Position numbers and translations under genes: made by a program. A stretch of DNA of 64,000 bases from Desulfosoma sp. (lineage in GTDB: Bacteria; Desulfobacterota; Syntrophobacteria; Syntrophobacterales; DSM-9756). Location: contig JBBFKY010000002.1 in assembly GCA_037481875.1 (NCBI GenBank), positions 353,264 through 417,263 of the forward strand, in the 5' to 3' direction. Below are positions 43,879 to 51,855 of this stretch, in pieces (within the stretch, counting starts at the first letter, position 1; the number at the start of each line of letters is the position of its first letter). The notes beneath the pieces are model-generated. The model was not told the DNA's origin, made no database searches, and saw nothing but the letters and a program-made list of their open reading frames with translations.

Positions 43879-43900
43879 AACGGCAGAGTTGCCGTTTTTT
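43879..43900 (+). terminator. Rho-independent terminator upstream of the SPFH gene
   Basis: AACGGCA (43879-43885), loop GAGT, TGCCGTT (43890-43896) and a T-tract to 43900. It lies 69 bp before the SPFH start and points towards it, with no gene upstream on this strand for over 2 kb. It therefore either ends a small untranslated RNA or acts as a leader attenuator. The rest of 43611-43969 shows nothing else. Confidence 0.6.
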
Positions 43901-43969
43901 CTTAAAGTCTCTTTCATATTTTGCCGTTGATTATCCCGTAAGGCTGGCTCACACATGAAAGGATGCTTC

Positions 43970-45094
43970 ATGGGAACGAACAATGTGGTTTTTTTGGAAG
44001 CCATCGAGTGGTTTGATCCTTCAGGCAAAGACATGCTTCATCGCATCCCTGAGGAAGGATCGGGAGAAATCAAGTTCGGGGCCCAGTTGACCGTGCGCGA
44101 AAGTCAAGTGGCGGTCCTTTTTTACCAAGGGAAAGCCGTAGCGGCTTTCGGTCCCGGCCGTCACACACTCAAAACCGCCAACATTCCCATTTTAACCAAG
44201 CTTTTGAGTCTTCCTTGGGCTTTCACCAGCCCGCTTCGAGCGGAAGTCTATTTCGTCAACACCAAGACCTTTACCAACCTCAAATGGGGCACTCGAGATC
44301 CTGTAGCCTTTCGAGATGCCGCTTTGGGGCTGGTTCGTCTTCGAGCCCACGGTGTGGTCAATGTGCGTATTGTGCAGCCGGTTTTGTTCATCAACCGACT
44401 CGTAGGCACCCTAGGTCGATTCACCACGGAAGATGTGGAAGAATACCTGAGCCGCGTTATCGTGTCTCGACTGAACGACCTTATGGGTGAAGAACTCACA
44501 AGCCTTCTCGATCTACCCGGCCGCTACGACGCTTGGGCAGAAAAGCTCAAGGCACGCCTCGCAGAAGATGCCTCTCATTTCGGCATGGCCCTCACGCATC
44601 TCTACATCAATGCCATCACCCCTCCCGAAGAAGTCCAACGGGCCATCGACGATCGAAGCAAGCTGGGTGCCTTTGAGGACTTAAACAAACTTTTGAAACT
44701 TAAGGCCGCCTCGGCCATGGAAAAAGCTGCGGAAAACCCGGGAACAGGCGGCGAAGCGGCTGGAATCGGTTTGGCTTTCATGATTCCAGGCCTCATGGCC
44801 GAAGCCTTTCGAGAACACAAACCCTCAGACCGCCACAGCGCCCCGGGACCTCAATGCCCGGACTGCCACAGTTCTGTTCCTGAAAACGCTCAGTTTTGCC
44901 CTCACTGCGGACATCAGCTGGTGGTTTTCAATCAGTGCCCTTACTGCAGCAAGAACCTGTCTCCTACCGCCCGCTATTGCCCACGGTGCGGGAATGCGGT
45001 GTCCAAAGAGGTCTTGGAAAAGAAATGCCGACACTGCGGAGCGTCCAACCTTCCCCAAGCTGTTTTTTGCGATCAGTGCGGTGAAAGGCTTTAA
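43970..45094 (+). CDS. SPFH-domain protein with C-terminal zinc ribbons (YdjI/virion-core-like)
   Basis: A 374-residue protein. After MGTNNVVFLEAIEWFDP comes the SPFH core (GAQLTVRESQVAVLFYQGKAVAAFGPGRHTL, AEVYFVNTKTFTNLKWGTRDPV). Unlike eukaryotic flotillins it has no N-terminal membrane anchor. A Gly-rich hydrophobic stretch (AAGIGLAFMIPGLMAEAF) precedes three CxxC-type zinc ribbons: CPDCHSSVPENAQFCPHCG, CPYCSKNLSPTARYCPRCG and CRHCGASNLPQAVFCDQCG. ATG at 43970 has AAAGGA at good spacing. The next gene, also a zinc-ribbon protein, overlaps its end, so the two probably act together. Confidence 0.87.
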   Translation: MGTNNVVFLEAIEWFDPSGKDMLHRIPEEGSGEIKFGAQLTVRESQVAVLFYQGKAVAAFGPGRHTLKTANIPILTKLLSLPWAFTSPLRAEVYFVNTKTFTNLKWGTRDPVAFRDAALGLVRLRAHGVVNVRIVQPVLFINRLVGTLGRFTTEDVEEYLSRVIVSRLNDLMGEELTSLLDLPGRYDAWAEKLKARLAEDASHFGMALTHLYINAITPPEEVQRAIDDRSKLGAFEDLNKLLKLKAASAMEKAAENPGTGGEAAGIGLAFMIPGLMAEAFREHKPSDRHSAPGPQCPDCHSSVPENAQFCPHCGHQLVVFNQCPYCSKNLSPTARYCPRCGNAVSKEVLEKKCRHCGASNLPQAVFCDQCGERL

Positions 45095-46325
45095 AACCCA
45101 CATACATCATCCCTGCCCTCAATGCGGCGGCTCTGTGACCCTGGAAGATACAGACAGAATCTTTCAGTGCCCTTTCTGTCGCGTTCGGCTCGCCTTTCAA
45201 GCGACACCGCATTTCACCTATGTGCTTCCGGCCAAAAACGTTAAGCCTCTTCACCCTCTGACTTATCTTCCCTATTGGCGGTTTCGAGGTTTCACGTTTG
45301 TCTTGGACACTCAGAAACTTCACCATCACATTCTCGATGTGAACACCGCTGCCGCGACAGTGTGCGGTATTCCTTCATCCCTTGGCCTTCGGCCTCAAGC
45401 CGTGCCCATGTCCTTCTATACGCCGATGATTCCCGGAACATTTCTTCAACCTCAGGTTTCCTGGAAAGGATTTCTCAAGTCCATGGGCCTCGGCCTCAAA
45501 AGCAGACTCAAAGAACCTGCGTCACAAATGACCTATCACGCCTTTATCGGCGAAAGTGTGAGTCTCATCTATGCTCCCTTTTTCAAGCAGCAAGGAAAGA
45601 TGCACGACGCCGTGACCGGCCGGGCCTTAAAACCATGGCCGGAAGAACTTTCCCGTGCCGTGGAGGGCACGAACCCTGAGTCCCGGCTGCATTTTCTTCC
45701 TACTTTGTGCCCTCGATGCGGCGGCGACATGGAAGGAGAACGGGACGCTTTGGTCCTTCGCTGTCAAACCTGTTCGGAATTTTGGGAAATGACCGAATGT
45801 GAATGGCACTCGCTGGAAGTGGCTTGGATTCCCGGGGGCACTCAGGAAACCGTCTGGGCCCCTTTTTGGGTCCTTGATGTGGCTGCCCAAGGATTTCCTC
45901 TGGAAACCTTTGATGATTTCCTCACCTTGACCCGAGCTCCCATCATCCGTATGACCAAAAAGGCCGAGACCCCATTTCATTTCTGGATCCCGGCCTTCAA
46001 AATCGCTCCTCAATTTTTCCTTCGTGCGGCCCGAGCCGCCACGGTCCATCAGCCCGACACCGTGACCGAACAAGCGGTCCCTTTTAAGGCCCTCTACCCC
46101 GTAACCCTTCCTTCCGTGGAAGCCTTTCAAGCATGCCCGATTCTTTTAGGTGCCTTTAGCCCTTCCAAAGAAGAACTCCTTCCCAAAATCCGCCAAGGCC
46201 GATTGGCCTTTCGAGGAAAAAGGCTGGCCTATGTGCCCCTAAGGCGCCTCAGTTCCGAATGGCTCATGGAACCCTTTGGCATCGCCCTTCCCATGCACAC
46301 ACTGCGCTGGGGCCGCACCCTCTAA
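45081..46325 (+). CDS. Zinc-ribbon protein partner of the SPFH protein
   Basis: About 414 residues from a GTG at 45081 that overlaps the SPFH stop by 14 bases. It has two zinc-ribbon units: an N-terminal CPQCGGSVTLEDTDRIFQCPFC and a central CPRCGGDMEGERDALVLRCQTC. Between and after are WR-rich soluble domains (YLPYWRFRGFTFVLD, APFWVLDVAAQGFPLETFDDF, HFWIPAFKIAP) that repeat a similar 'pathway to tryptophan-phenylalanine' pattern, suggesting a duplication. No membrane segment. The family was not recognised. An upstream ATG at 44994 would overlap the SPFH gene by 100 bases and is less likely. Confidence 0.78.
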   Translation: MKGFKTHIHHPCPQCGGSVTLEDTDRIFQCPFCRVRLAFQATPHFTYVLPAKNVKPLHPLTYLPYWRFRGFTFVLDTQKLHHHILDVNTAAATVCGIPSSLGLRPQAVPMSFYTPMIPGTFLQPQVSWKGFLKSMGLGLKSRLKEPASQMTYHAFIGESVSLIYAPFFKQQGKMHDAVTGRALKPWPEELSRAVEGTNPESRLHFLPTLCPRCGGDMEGERDALVLRCQTCSEFWEMTECEWHSLEVAWIPGGTQETVWAPFWVLDVAAQGFPLETFDDFLTLTRAPIIRMTKKAETPFHFWIPAFKIAPQFFLRAARAATVHQPDTVTEQAVPFKALYPVTLPSVEAFQACPILLGAFSPSKEELLPKIRQGRLAFRGKRLAYVPLRRLSSEWLMEPFGIALPMHTLRWGRTL

Positions 46326-46334
46326 AGCAACACC

Positions 46335-47987
46335 TTAGGAAAACAGACTCTGGTAGTGGCGCCGAAGATCCCTTTTGAGAATCTTTCCTGTAGGTGTTTT
46401 GGGTAAAGCCTCCACCACAACCACGGCCTTGGGCACCTTAAAACCTGCCAGCTCCTTTTTGCATAGGGCGACAATCTCTTCTTCCGTAATAGTTTCCCCG
46501 GCCTTGGGCACCACGATGGCGGTCACCGCCTCAATCCATTTGGGGTGCGGCACACCGATAACGGCCACTTCCGAAACACGCGGATTCTTGTAAATGACTT
46601 CTTCCACTTCACGAGTGGAGACGTTTTCGCCGCCTGTTTTCACCATGTCCTTTTTGCGGTCCACCACGGTGATGTAACGGTCTTGATCGTAGACGCCCAC
46701 ATCTCCTGAGTGAAACCACCCGCCGGCCATGGCTTCTTCGGTCTTGTCCGGATCTTTGAAATACATGAGCATGACATGAGGACCGCGGCCGCAAATTTCG
46801 CCGGGAATTCCGGGACCGACAATCGGACGACAGAGATCGTCCAAGAGGGCTGTTTCCATGTTCAGACCGCCCATACCGGCTGATCCCGGTTTGGTCAGCT
46901 GGTCGGCGGGTTTGAGAATCGTGTGATACGGTGAAAGTTCTGTTTGGCCGTAGTAATTATAGAGCCTTTGGCATGACGGAAGCCGACGCTGAATTTCCTT
47001 TAACACCTCCACAGGCATGATGGACGCCCCATAATATCCCTTCTGAACCGAGGACAGATCCCTTTTGTCAAAGTCAGGATGACGCAACAGCCCGATCCAT
47101 ACGGTGGGAGGTGCGAAAAAGACCGTGGCGCGATGTTCTTCGATCTTCTGTAAAATGGTCGGTATATCGGCCGTGGGGAGCAACACATTGGTGGCCCCAA
47201 GCCAGAAAAAGGGGGTCAGAAACACATCGCGCTGCGCACAGTGAAAGATGGGCAGTGCATTGAGGTTCACGTCCTGAGGACTGTATTCCCCATCCACGAT
47301 GCAACCCATGTATTGGGCCATAAGGGACTGGTTGGTGAGCACCACACCCTTGGGCAGGGATTCAGTCCCGCTTGTGTAGGTCATTTGCACAGGATCTTCA
47401 ATGTGCAGCTCCACCTCGGGCTCTTCAGCCGACTGGGCTTCCGCCCAAGAGTCGAAATCCAGCCAGCCTTGCGGAGCGGCACGACCCGCTCCCTGGTTGG
47501 ACCAGATCCGATGGGACACCGTTGGCATCTCCTCCAGAACTCCGTCCACAAGCTCAGCCAGTGCGTCTTCCACGATAAAAAACCTGGCTTCCGAATGGTT
47601 GATGCAATAGGCGATATCCTTGCCTCGAAGCAAATAGTTGATGGCCAAGTAAATGCCTCCAGCCTTGGCCGTGCCGAGCCATGTGAGCACATGATGAACG
47701 GTGTTGTGCGCCAAAATGGCGACGCGGTCAAAGCGCTTCAATCCCAGGGCCAAAAGCCCTTGAGCCACACGGTTTGTGGCCTCTTCCAGTTGCGCGTAGG
47801 TCAGGGTTTGGTCGCCGAAAATCAAAGCGGGCTTATCTGGATACCGATAAGCGCTGCGCCGCACGATGTCCGCGATTACCCAACGCGTGATTCTGTTGTA
47901 GCGCGATCGCAAAAAGGCGATGCTTTCCCGGTCGAACTGGTGAAAGTGTTTTTTGGCATCCTCGGTGAGCGGCCTTATGACTTTCAT
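46335..47987 (-). CDS. AMP-forming acyl-CoA ligase (second operon)
   Basis: A 550-residue ANL enzyme. A3 motif TYTSGTESLPKGVVLTNQ, A5 YNYYGQTELSPYHT, WFHSGDVGVYDQDRYITVVDRKKDMVKTGGENVS, and catalytic Lys in KTPTGKILKRDLRRHY. It resembles long-chain-fatty-acid and bile-acid-type ligases (FadD13/CaiC-like). ATG at 47987 has AGGAG seven bases upstream; the ATG two codons earlier sits on the site. It ends 10 bp from the convergent zinc-ribbon gene. It is the last gene of the minus-strand unit with the hydratase and the third ligase. Confidence 0.93.
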   Translation of the reverse strand: MKVIRPLTEDAKKHFHQFDRESIAFLRSRYNRITRWVIADIVRRSAYRYPDKPALIFGDQTLTYAQLEEATNRVAQGLLALGLKRFDRVAILAHNTVHHVLTWLGTAKAGGIYLAINYLLRGKDIAYCINHSEARFFIVEDALAELVDGVLEEMPTVSHRIWSNQGAGRAAPQGWLDFDSWAEAQSAEEPEVELHIEDPVQMTYTSGTESLPKGVVLTNQSLMAQYMGCIVDGEYSPQDVNLNALPIFHCAQRDVFLTPFFWLGATNVLLPTADIPTILQKIEEHRATVFFAPPTVWIGLLRHPDFDKRDLSSVQKGYYGASIMPVEVLKEIQRRLPSCQRLYNYYGQTELSPYHTILKPADQLTKPGSAGMGGLNMETALLDDLCRPIVGPGIPGEICGRGPHVMLMYFKDPDKTEEAMAGGWFHSGDVGVYDQDRYITVVDRKKDMVKTGGENVSTREVEEVIYKNPRVSEVAVIGVPHPKWIEAVTAIVVPKAGETITEEEIVALCKKELAGFKVPKAVVVVEALPKTPTGKILKRDLRRHYQSLFS

Positions 47988-48001
47988 CGGCATTCTCCTC
48001 T

Positions 48002-48278
48002 TTCTTCACGAGCGGCCTTGGGGCGCGATCCAAGGACTTCACATGGCACTTGCCGCGCGGAACACGCCCCCTGAGTGCTTTAGGAGCTTGTCTGACAATG
48101 GATGTTTCGCTGCAAGCGCGGGCGTCCCGCCTGCACAAAGAGCGGGCCCGAGACCTGCACTCCCAGAAAAAGACCGAATCTCAGGCTCTTAGGGGCGGAG
48201 GGTGCTCGCCCCTCTTTTGAGACGGTCTTCGGTGCAACCGGCATCGTCGTTTTTCGTACGAATTTCCATGGAAAGTTT
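48002..48278. repeat. Intergenic region with inverted-repeat-rich GC element
   Basis: 277 bp between the ligase and the hydratase genes. From about 48083 to 48250 it carries GCGCGGGCGTCCCGCCTGC, GAGCGGGCCCG and GGGGCGGAGGGTGCTCGCCCC palindromic pieces that look like the GC-rich modules of the dispersed element at 3354-3500 and 51113-51285, but diverged. No coding potential was seen. Confidence 0.4.
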
Positions 48279-49058
48279 CTAGACGAAACGGGGTGGCCTC
48301 TTTTCCACAAAAGCCTGGAGCCCCTCTCGGCCGTCGGCGTGTCGGGCACAGGCCACCAGGAAGCGGCGCTCCCATTCCGCCTGCTCCTCAAAAGACCTCT
48401 GAAACGATCCGTTCAACAGTTCCTTGACACAGGCAAAAGAATGGAGGGATCTGCAGACAAGATCCTGCAGCATTTTGAGGCTTTCCTCTCGAGCCGTGCC
48501 GTCGGGCACAAGGCGAGTCACCAACCCCCATTCCAAAGCCTTTCCCGCCGGAATACGTTCGTCAAAAACGGCAATCTCCAGGGCTCGAGCCAATCCCACG
48601 AGGCGCGGTAGAGAAAAGGTTCCTCCACCGTCGATACACAGTCCATTGGATGTGTAAGCTTGCTGGAAAAAGGCCGACTCCTCAATGACGCGAAAGTCGC
48701 ACGCCAAAGCCAACATGAACCCGGCACCGGCCGCCGCCCCATGCACAGCGGCCACCACAGGCTTGGGCATAGTTCGAATTTGGACCGCCAATCGATTCAA
48801 TTGCCCGGCCAGAACGTGCAAAGAGGTACCGGGATCATTGTTAAATTCCAAAGCCCATTTTAAGTCGCCTCCGGCACAAAAAGCCCGCCCTCGCCCGGTC
48901 AACAAAACGCCGCGTACGGATGGTTCCACCGCAGCATCGGTCATGGCATCGGCCAATTCGGTCATGAGCCCCAAATTTAAGGCGTTCAATTGCTTGGGAC
49001 GATTCATGACCACTTCCCGAATCGAACCGTGGTTTAGGACCTCCAGAAATTCAGGCAT
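48279..49058 (-). CDS. Enoyl-CoA hydratase/isomerase (crotonase family)
   Basis: A 259-residue crotonase. Oxyanion-hole motifs are GRAFCAGGDLKWAL and VHGAAAGAGFMLALACDF. In the active-site loop, QAYTSNGLCIDGGGTFSLPRLVG has an Asp where isomerases such as PaaG carry theirs, and the hydratase Glu pair is not evident. Isomerase or atypical hydratase activity is therefore as likely as standard enoyl-CoA hydration. It lies 70 bp after the upstream ligase on the same strand. Confidence 0.9.
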   Translation of the reverse strand: MPEFLEVLNHGSIREVVMNRPKQLNALNLGLMTELADAMTDAAVEPSVRGVLLTGRGRAFCAGGDLKWALEFNNDPGTSLHVLAGQLNRLAVQIRTMPKPVVAAVHGAAAGAGFMLALACDFRVIEESAFFQQAYTSNGLCIDGGGTFSLPRLVGLARALEIAVFDERIPAGKALEWGLVTRLVPDGTAREESLKMLQDLVCRSLHSFACVKELLNGSFQRSFEEQAEWERRFLVACARHADGREGLQAFVEKRPPRFV

Positions 49059-49128
49059 GAGGGCTCCTTCATCCTATGGACGCTTGAATTTTATGGTTGA
49101 AATTTACCGGCTAAAAACCGCTCGACTT

Positions 49129-50793
49129 TCACGCTCCGTAATGACCGGCATACTGTTCTCGAGCGACGCGTTTAGCAAATTTCCCCACACTTGTCTTGGG
49201 AATGGATTCCACAAATAGAACGTCGTCCGGAAGCTGCCATTTGGCGAAATGCGGCCGAATGAAATCCAAAATGGCTTCTTTGGTCACCGAACCCCTGGCC
49301 GCCTCCTTCACCACCACCAGGGCCAAAGGGCGTTCCTCCCATTTAGGATGGGGAATCCCGATGACCGCCGCCTCCAACACATCGGGATGAGCCATGATGG
49401 CGTTTTCCAGATCGATGGAAGAAATCCATTCTCCGCCGCTCTTGATGAGGTCCTTGAAACGGTCGGTGATTTTAAGGTACCCGTTGGGATCGATGGTGCC
49501 CGCGTCCCCGCTTCGCCAATAGCCGTCTTCCGTAAAAGATTCGGCGCTTCGGGGATCGTTGTAATAGGTCCGCGTGATCCAAGGGCCTCGAATGAGCACC
49601 TCTCCCACACTCTTGCCATCTCGCGGAAGAGTCTTGCCGTCCGGACCCAAGATCGCCACGTCCAGTCCCACCACGGGAAGCCCCTGCTTTTTTCGAAGCT
49701 CCCACCGCTCTTCTTCCGACAAATCCTTAAGCGAAGGCTTAAGATGGTTAATGGTGACGAGAGGAGCCGTTTCCGTAGCCCCGTAGGCGTGAATGACCTG
49801 AGCCCCACCCAACTCGAAGAAGCCTTTCATCAGGGCCAGGGGAGGTTCCGTGGCTCCACTGATCATACGTAACCCCGTAAGGTCCGGCTTGGCGGGCAGG
49901 TTTTTAATATGGTGCAGCATAGGCAGAAAAATGGCCGGAGCGCCGCAGGTGACGGTCACTTTTTGATCCACCAGCAAGTCGACCAAAGGTGATGGGTCTT
50001 CCATGGTATAGCGGCCCGGAAACACAAGTTTGGCTCCAAGCATGGGCCCGCAGAAGAACATTCCCCAGCCTTGAGCGTGGAACATGGGCACAAGTTGCAT
50101 AATAACATCGTTTTGAGTCATGTGCAGCGCCTGGGCAATAGCCAAAGTGTGCAGGTACATGGCTCGATGGGAATTGTAGACACCTTTAGGCTTTCCCGTG
50201 GTTCCCGAGGTGTAACAGGCCGTGCAGGCGGAGGTTTCATCAATCCAGGGAAATTCAAAGTCTTCGTCGCTTTCGGCGATAAGGGTTTCATAGTCGTAAG
50301 CCGCGGGAAAGGCGCTTTCACCCACCCCTTTGCCCACATCGTCCAAAACGATCAGTCCTTGCACCGTCGGGCATTCGGCGGCCAGAGGTTCCATGAGGGG
50401 TCTCAAGGATGCGGCCACCACCACGAATCGCGCTTCGCTGTGGTTGATCACATAAGTGCGCTCGGCAGCCGAAATGCGGGGATTAAGTTCCAAAAGCACC
50501 GCCCCGATTCCGGAAACGGCAAAATAAAGTTCCATGAAACGATGGGTGTTCCAGTCCAAGGCTCCCACACGGTCCCCTGGAGCCACTCCGAGCTTGGTTA
50601 AGGCCTTGGCGAGACGTCGCACGCGCCGGTCCACCTCGCCGTAGGTGCTTCGGTGCAACGTTCCGTCCAGGTTCCTGGAGACGACTTCCGTTTCGGGATA
50701 ATTTCTCGCAGCATGCTTTAAAAAGGTGATCAGGTTCAAGGGATAAGCGTCGTTGGATGTTGCAGGAAACCCTTTGATGATGTTCAAGGCCAT
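49129..50793 (-). CDS. AMP-forming acyl-CoA ligase (first gene of second operon)
   Basis: A 554-residue ANL enzyme of the medium/long-chain type. [71 protein letters not shown] (the EWIS variant typical of FadD-like medium-chain and aryl ligases) and the Lys in [10 protein letters not shown]. It is the first gene after the shared promoter/operator at 50944-50991. Two further genes follow on the same strand. The substrate is not determinable. Confidence 0.94.
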   Translation of the reverse strand: MALNIIKGFPATSNDAYPLNLITFLKHAARNYPETEVVSRNLDGTLHRSTYGEVDRRVRRLAKALTKLGVAPGDRVGALDWNTHRFMELYFAVSGIGAVLLELNPRISAAERTYVINHSEARFVVVAASLRPLMEPLAAECPTVQGLIVLDDVGKGVGESAFPAAYDYETLIAESDEDFEFPWIDETSACTACYTSGTTGKPKGVYNSHRAMYLHTLAIAQALHMTQNDVIMQLVPMFHAQGWGMFFCGPMLGAKLVFPGRYTMEDPSPLVDLLVDQKVTVTCGAPAIFLPMLHHIKNLPAKPDLTGLRMISGATEPPLALMKGFFELGGAQVIHAYGATETAPLVTINHLKPSLKDLSEEERWELRKKQGLPVVGLDVAILGPDGKTLPRDGKSVGEVLIRGPWITRTYYNDPRSAESFTEDGYWRSGDAGTIDPNGYLKITDRFKDLIKSGGEWISSIDLENAIMAHPDVLEAAVIGIPHPKWEERPLALVVVKEAARGSVTKEAILDFIRPHFAKWQLPDDVLFVESIPKTSVGKFAKRVAREQYAGHYGA

Positions 50794-50943
50794 GAGCGCA
50801 CCTCCGACGTTTTCAAGGCGGGTTTTTCAGGGGGTTTTAACCGACACATTCTTTCACCGACTCTTGCGATCCTCACCTCCTTTGGGCCGTTTTCTTTCGG
50901 CAAACCACTGTACGTGTCTTTCGTCTCAATCTTTCTTTTCGCT

Positions 50944-50991
50944 AACTGAGCGCTCGTTCGGTTCCATGCCCCAAAAGTCTAAGGGCGTCAA
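50944..50991 (-). promoter_or_regulatory. Promoter/operator of the second acyl-CoA operon
   Basis: On the minus strand, TTGACG (50991-50986), 17 bases, CATGGA (50968-50963), then AACGAGCGCTCAGTT (50958-50944). Position by position this matches the site at 40842-40796, including spacing. It lies about 150 bp upstream of the ligase start. Confidence 0.6.
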
Positions 50992-51367
50992 GGAAAAAGA
51001 GAGCCATGATCTCCTCTTTGCTCAGTGCCCTTAAAGGTGGCTTTCTTTCCCGAAAAAAGGCCATCTTCTTTTCAAATAAGGGATGAGACGGGACGAAGGC
51101 CCTTTAGTAGCCTGTCCGAAAACTCTCAGTACCAGGGTCTTTCATGGCATTTCGTGGTAGGGGCGAGGCCGCGCCTCGGCCCTACAAAAACGAAACCGGC
51201 CCATTCACGGAGGGTGCGGGTTTTCTGCCCGCCGTTTGCGTGGGCGGCGCACCCGCGCTTCGAAGGAAAACTCCGCTCTTGAACACGCTCGCAGCACCTT
51301 GGTTCAGTAGAGTTTTTCCCGTTCTTCGAACTCTTTCGAAGACAATGGAAAATCCGTAAAAAGAAAC

Positions 51368-51401
51368 TTGACCAAAGTCCATACTTCCAGTTAACGTAAA
51401 G
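51368..51401 (+). promoter_or_regulatory. MerR-type operator in the promoter of the MerR operon
   Basis: TTGACC (51368-51373) and TAACGT (51392-51397) are separated by 18 bp. An imperfect palindrome CTTCCAGTTAACGTAAAG (51384-51401), centred on GTTAAC, overlaps the -10. The half-site ACGTAAA is like that of LiuR-type MerR regulators of branched-chain acyl-CoA genes. Autoregulation is inferred. Confidence 0.5.
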
Positions 51402-51420
51402 TGTAAACGGAGGGAAATCT

Positions 51421-51855
51421 ATGGCCAAGGACAACCAGAAATCAGAAAGGTTTTTCACCATTTCCGAATTGGCCGCTCAACTGGACATAAGCCCTAGAAC
51501 CATCCGTTTTTACGAGGAAAAAGGCCTCATCACCCCTCGGCGCACTCCGGGCAATCAGCGCGTCTATACGCTCAAGGACCGTGCGCGCCTCAAACTTATT
51601 CTTCGAGGAAAACGTTTTGGATTTTCCCTGGATGAAATCGCCGAAATGATCGGCTTAGCCGATACGGACATGGACGAAGCGGCCCAGATTCGAAAGAGCC
51701 TCGATTACGGCCGCAAAAAACTGAATGAAATTCGGGACCGCATGAAAGACCTCATTATTCTCGAACAGGACCTCTTGGCCGTACAGAAGAAACTCGAAAA
51801 ACGCCTAGAAGAACTGACAAGAGAGGACAAGGGCGGGGAGGAAACAAAACTATGA
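51421..51855 (+). CDS. MerR-family transcriptional regulator (LiuR-like)
   Basis: A 144-residue regulator with an N-terminal winged HTH (FFTISELAAQLDISPRTIRFYEEKGLITPRRTPGNQRVYTLKDRARLKLIL) and a C-terminal dimerisation coiled coil (SLDYGRKKLNEIRDRMKDLIILEQDLLAVQKKLEKRLEEL). No metal-binding cysteines, as in the LiuR/acyl-CoA-responsive subgroup. CGGAGGGAAATCT precedes the ATG. Its stop overlaps the ligase start by four bases (ATGA), so regulator, ligase and dehydrogenase form one operon. Confidence 0.92.
   Translation: MAKDNQKSERFFTISELAAQLDISPRTIRFYEEKGLITPRRTPGNQRVYTLKDRARLKLILRGKRFGFSLDEIAEMIGLADTDMDEAAQIRKSLDYGRKKLNEIRDRMKDLIILEQDLLAVQKKLEKRLEELTREDKGGEETKL

Larger units (their letters stand above)
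50794..51420. repeat. Divergent intergenic region: operator, dispersed element, MerR promoter
   Basis: 627 bp between the divergent ligase and MerR operons. It holds the TetR-type promoter at 50944-50991, the best copy of a dispersed element at 51113-51285, and a MerR-type promoter at 51368-51401. The element starts TGTCCGAAAA, then GGTCTTTCATGGCAT, the palindromic core GGGGCGAGGCCGCGCCTCGG and CCTACAAAA, then GGGCGG and CCCGCGCTTCGAAGG modules. No gene. Confidence 0.65.
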
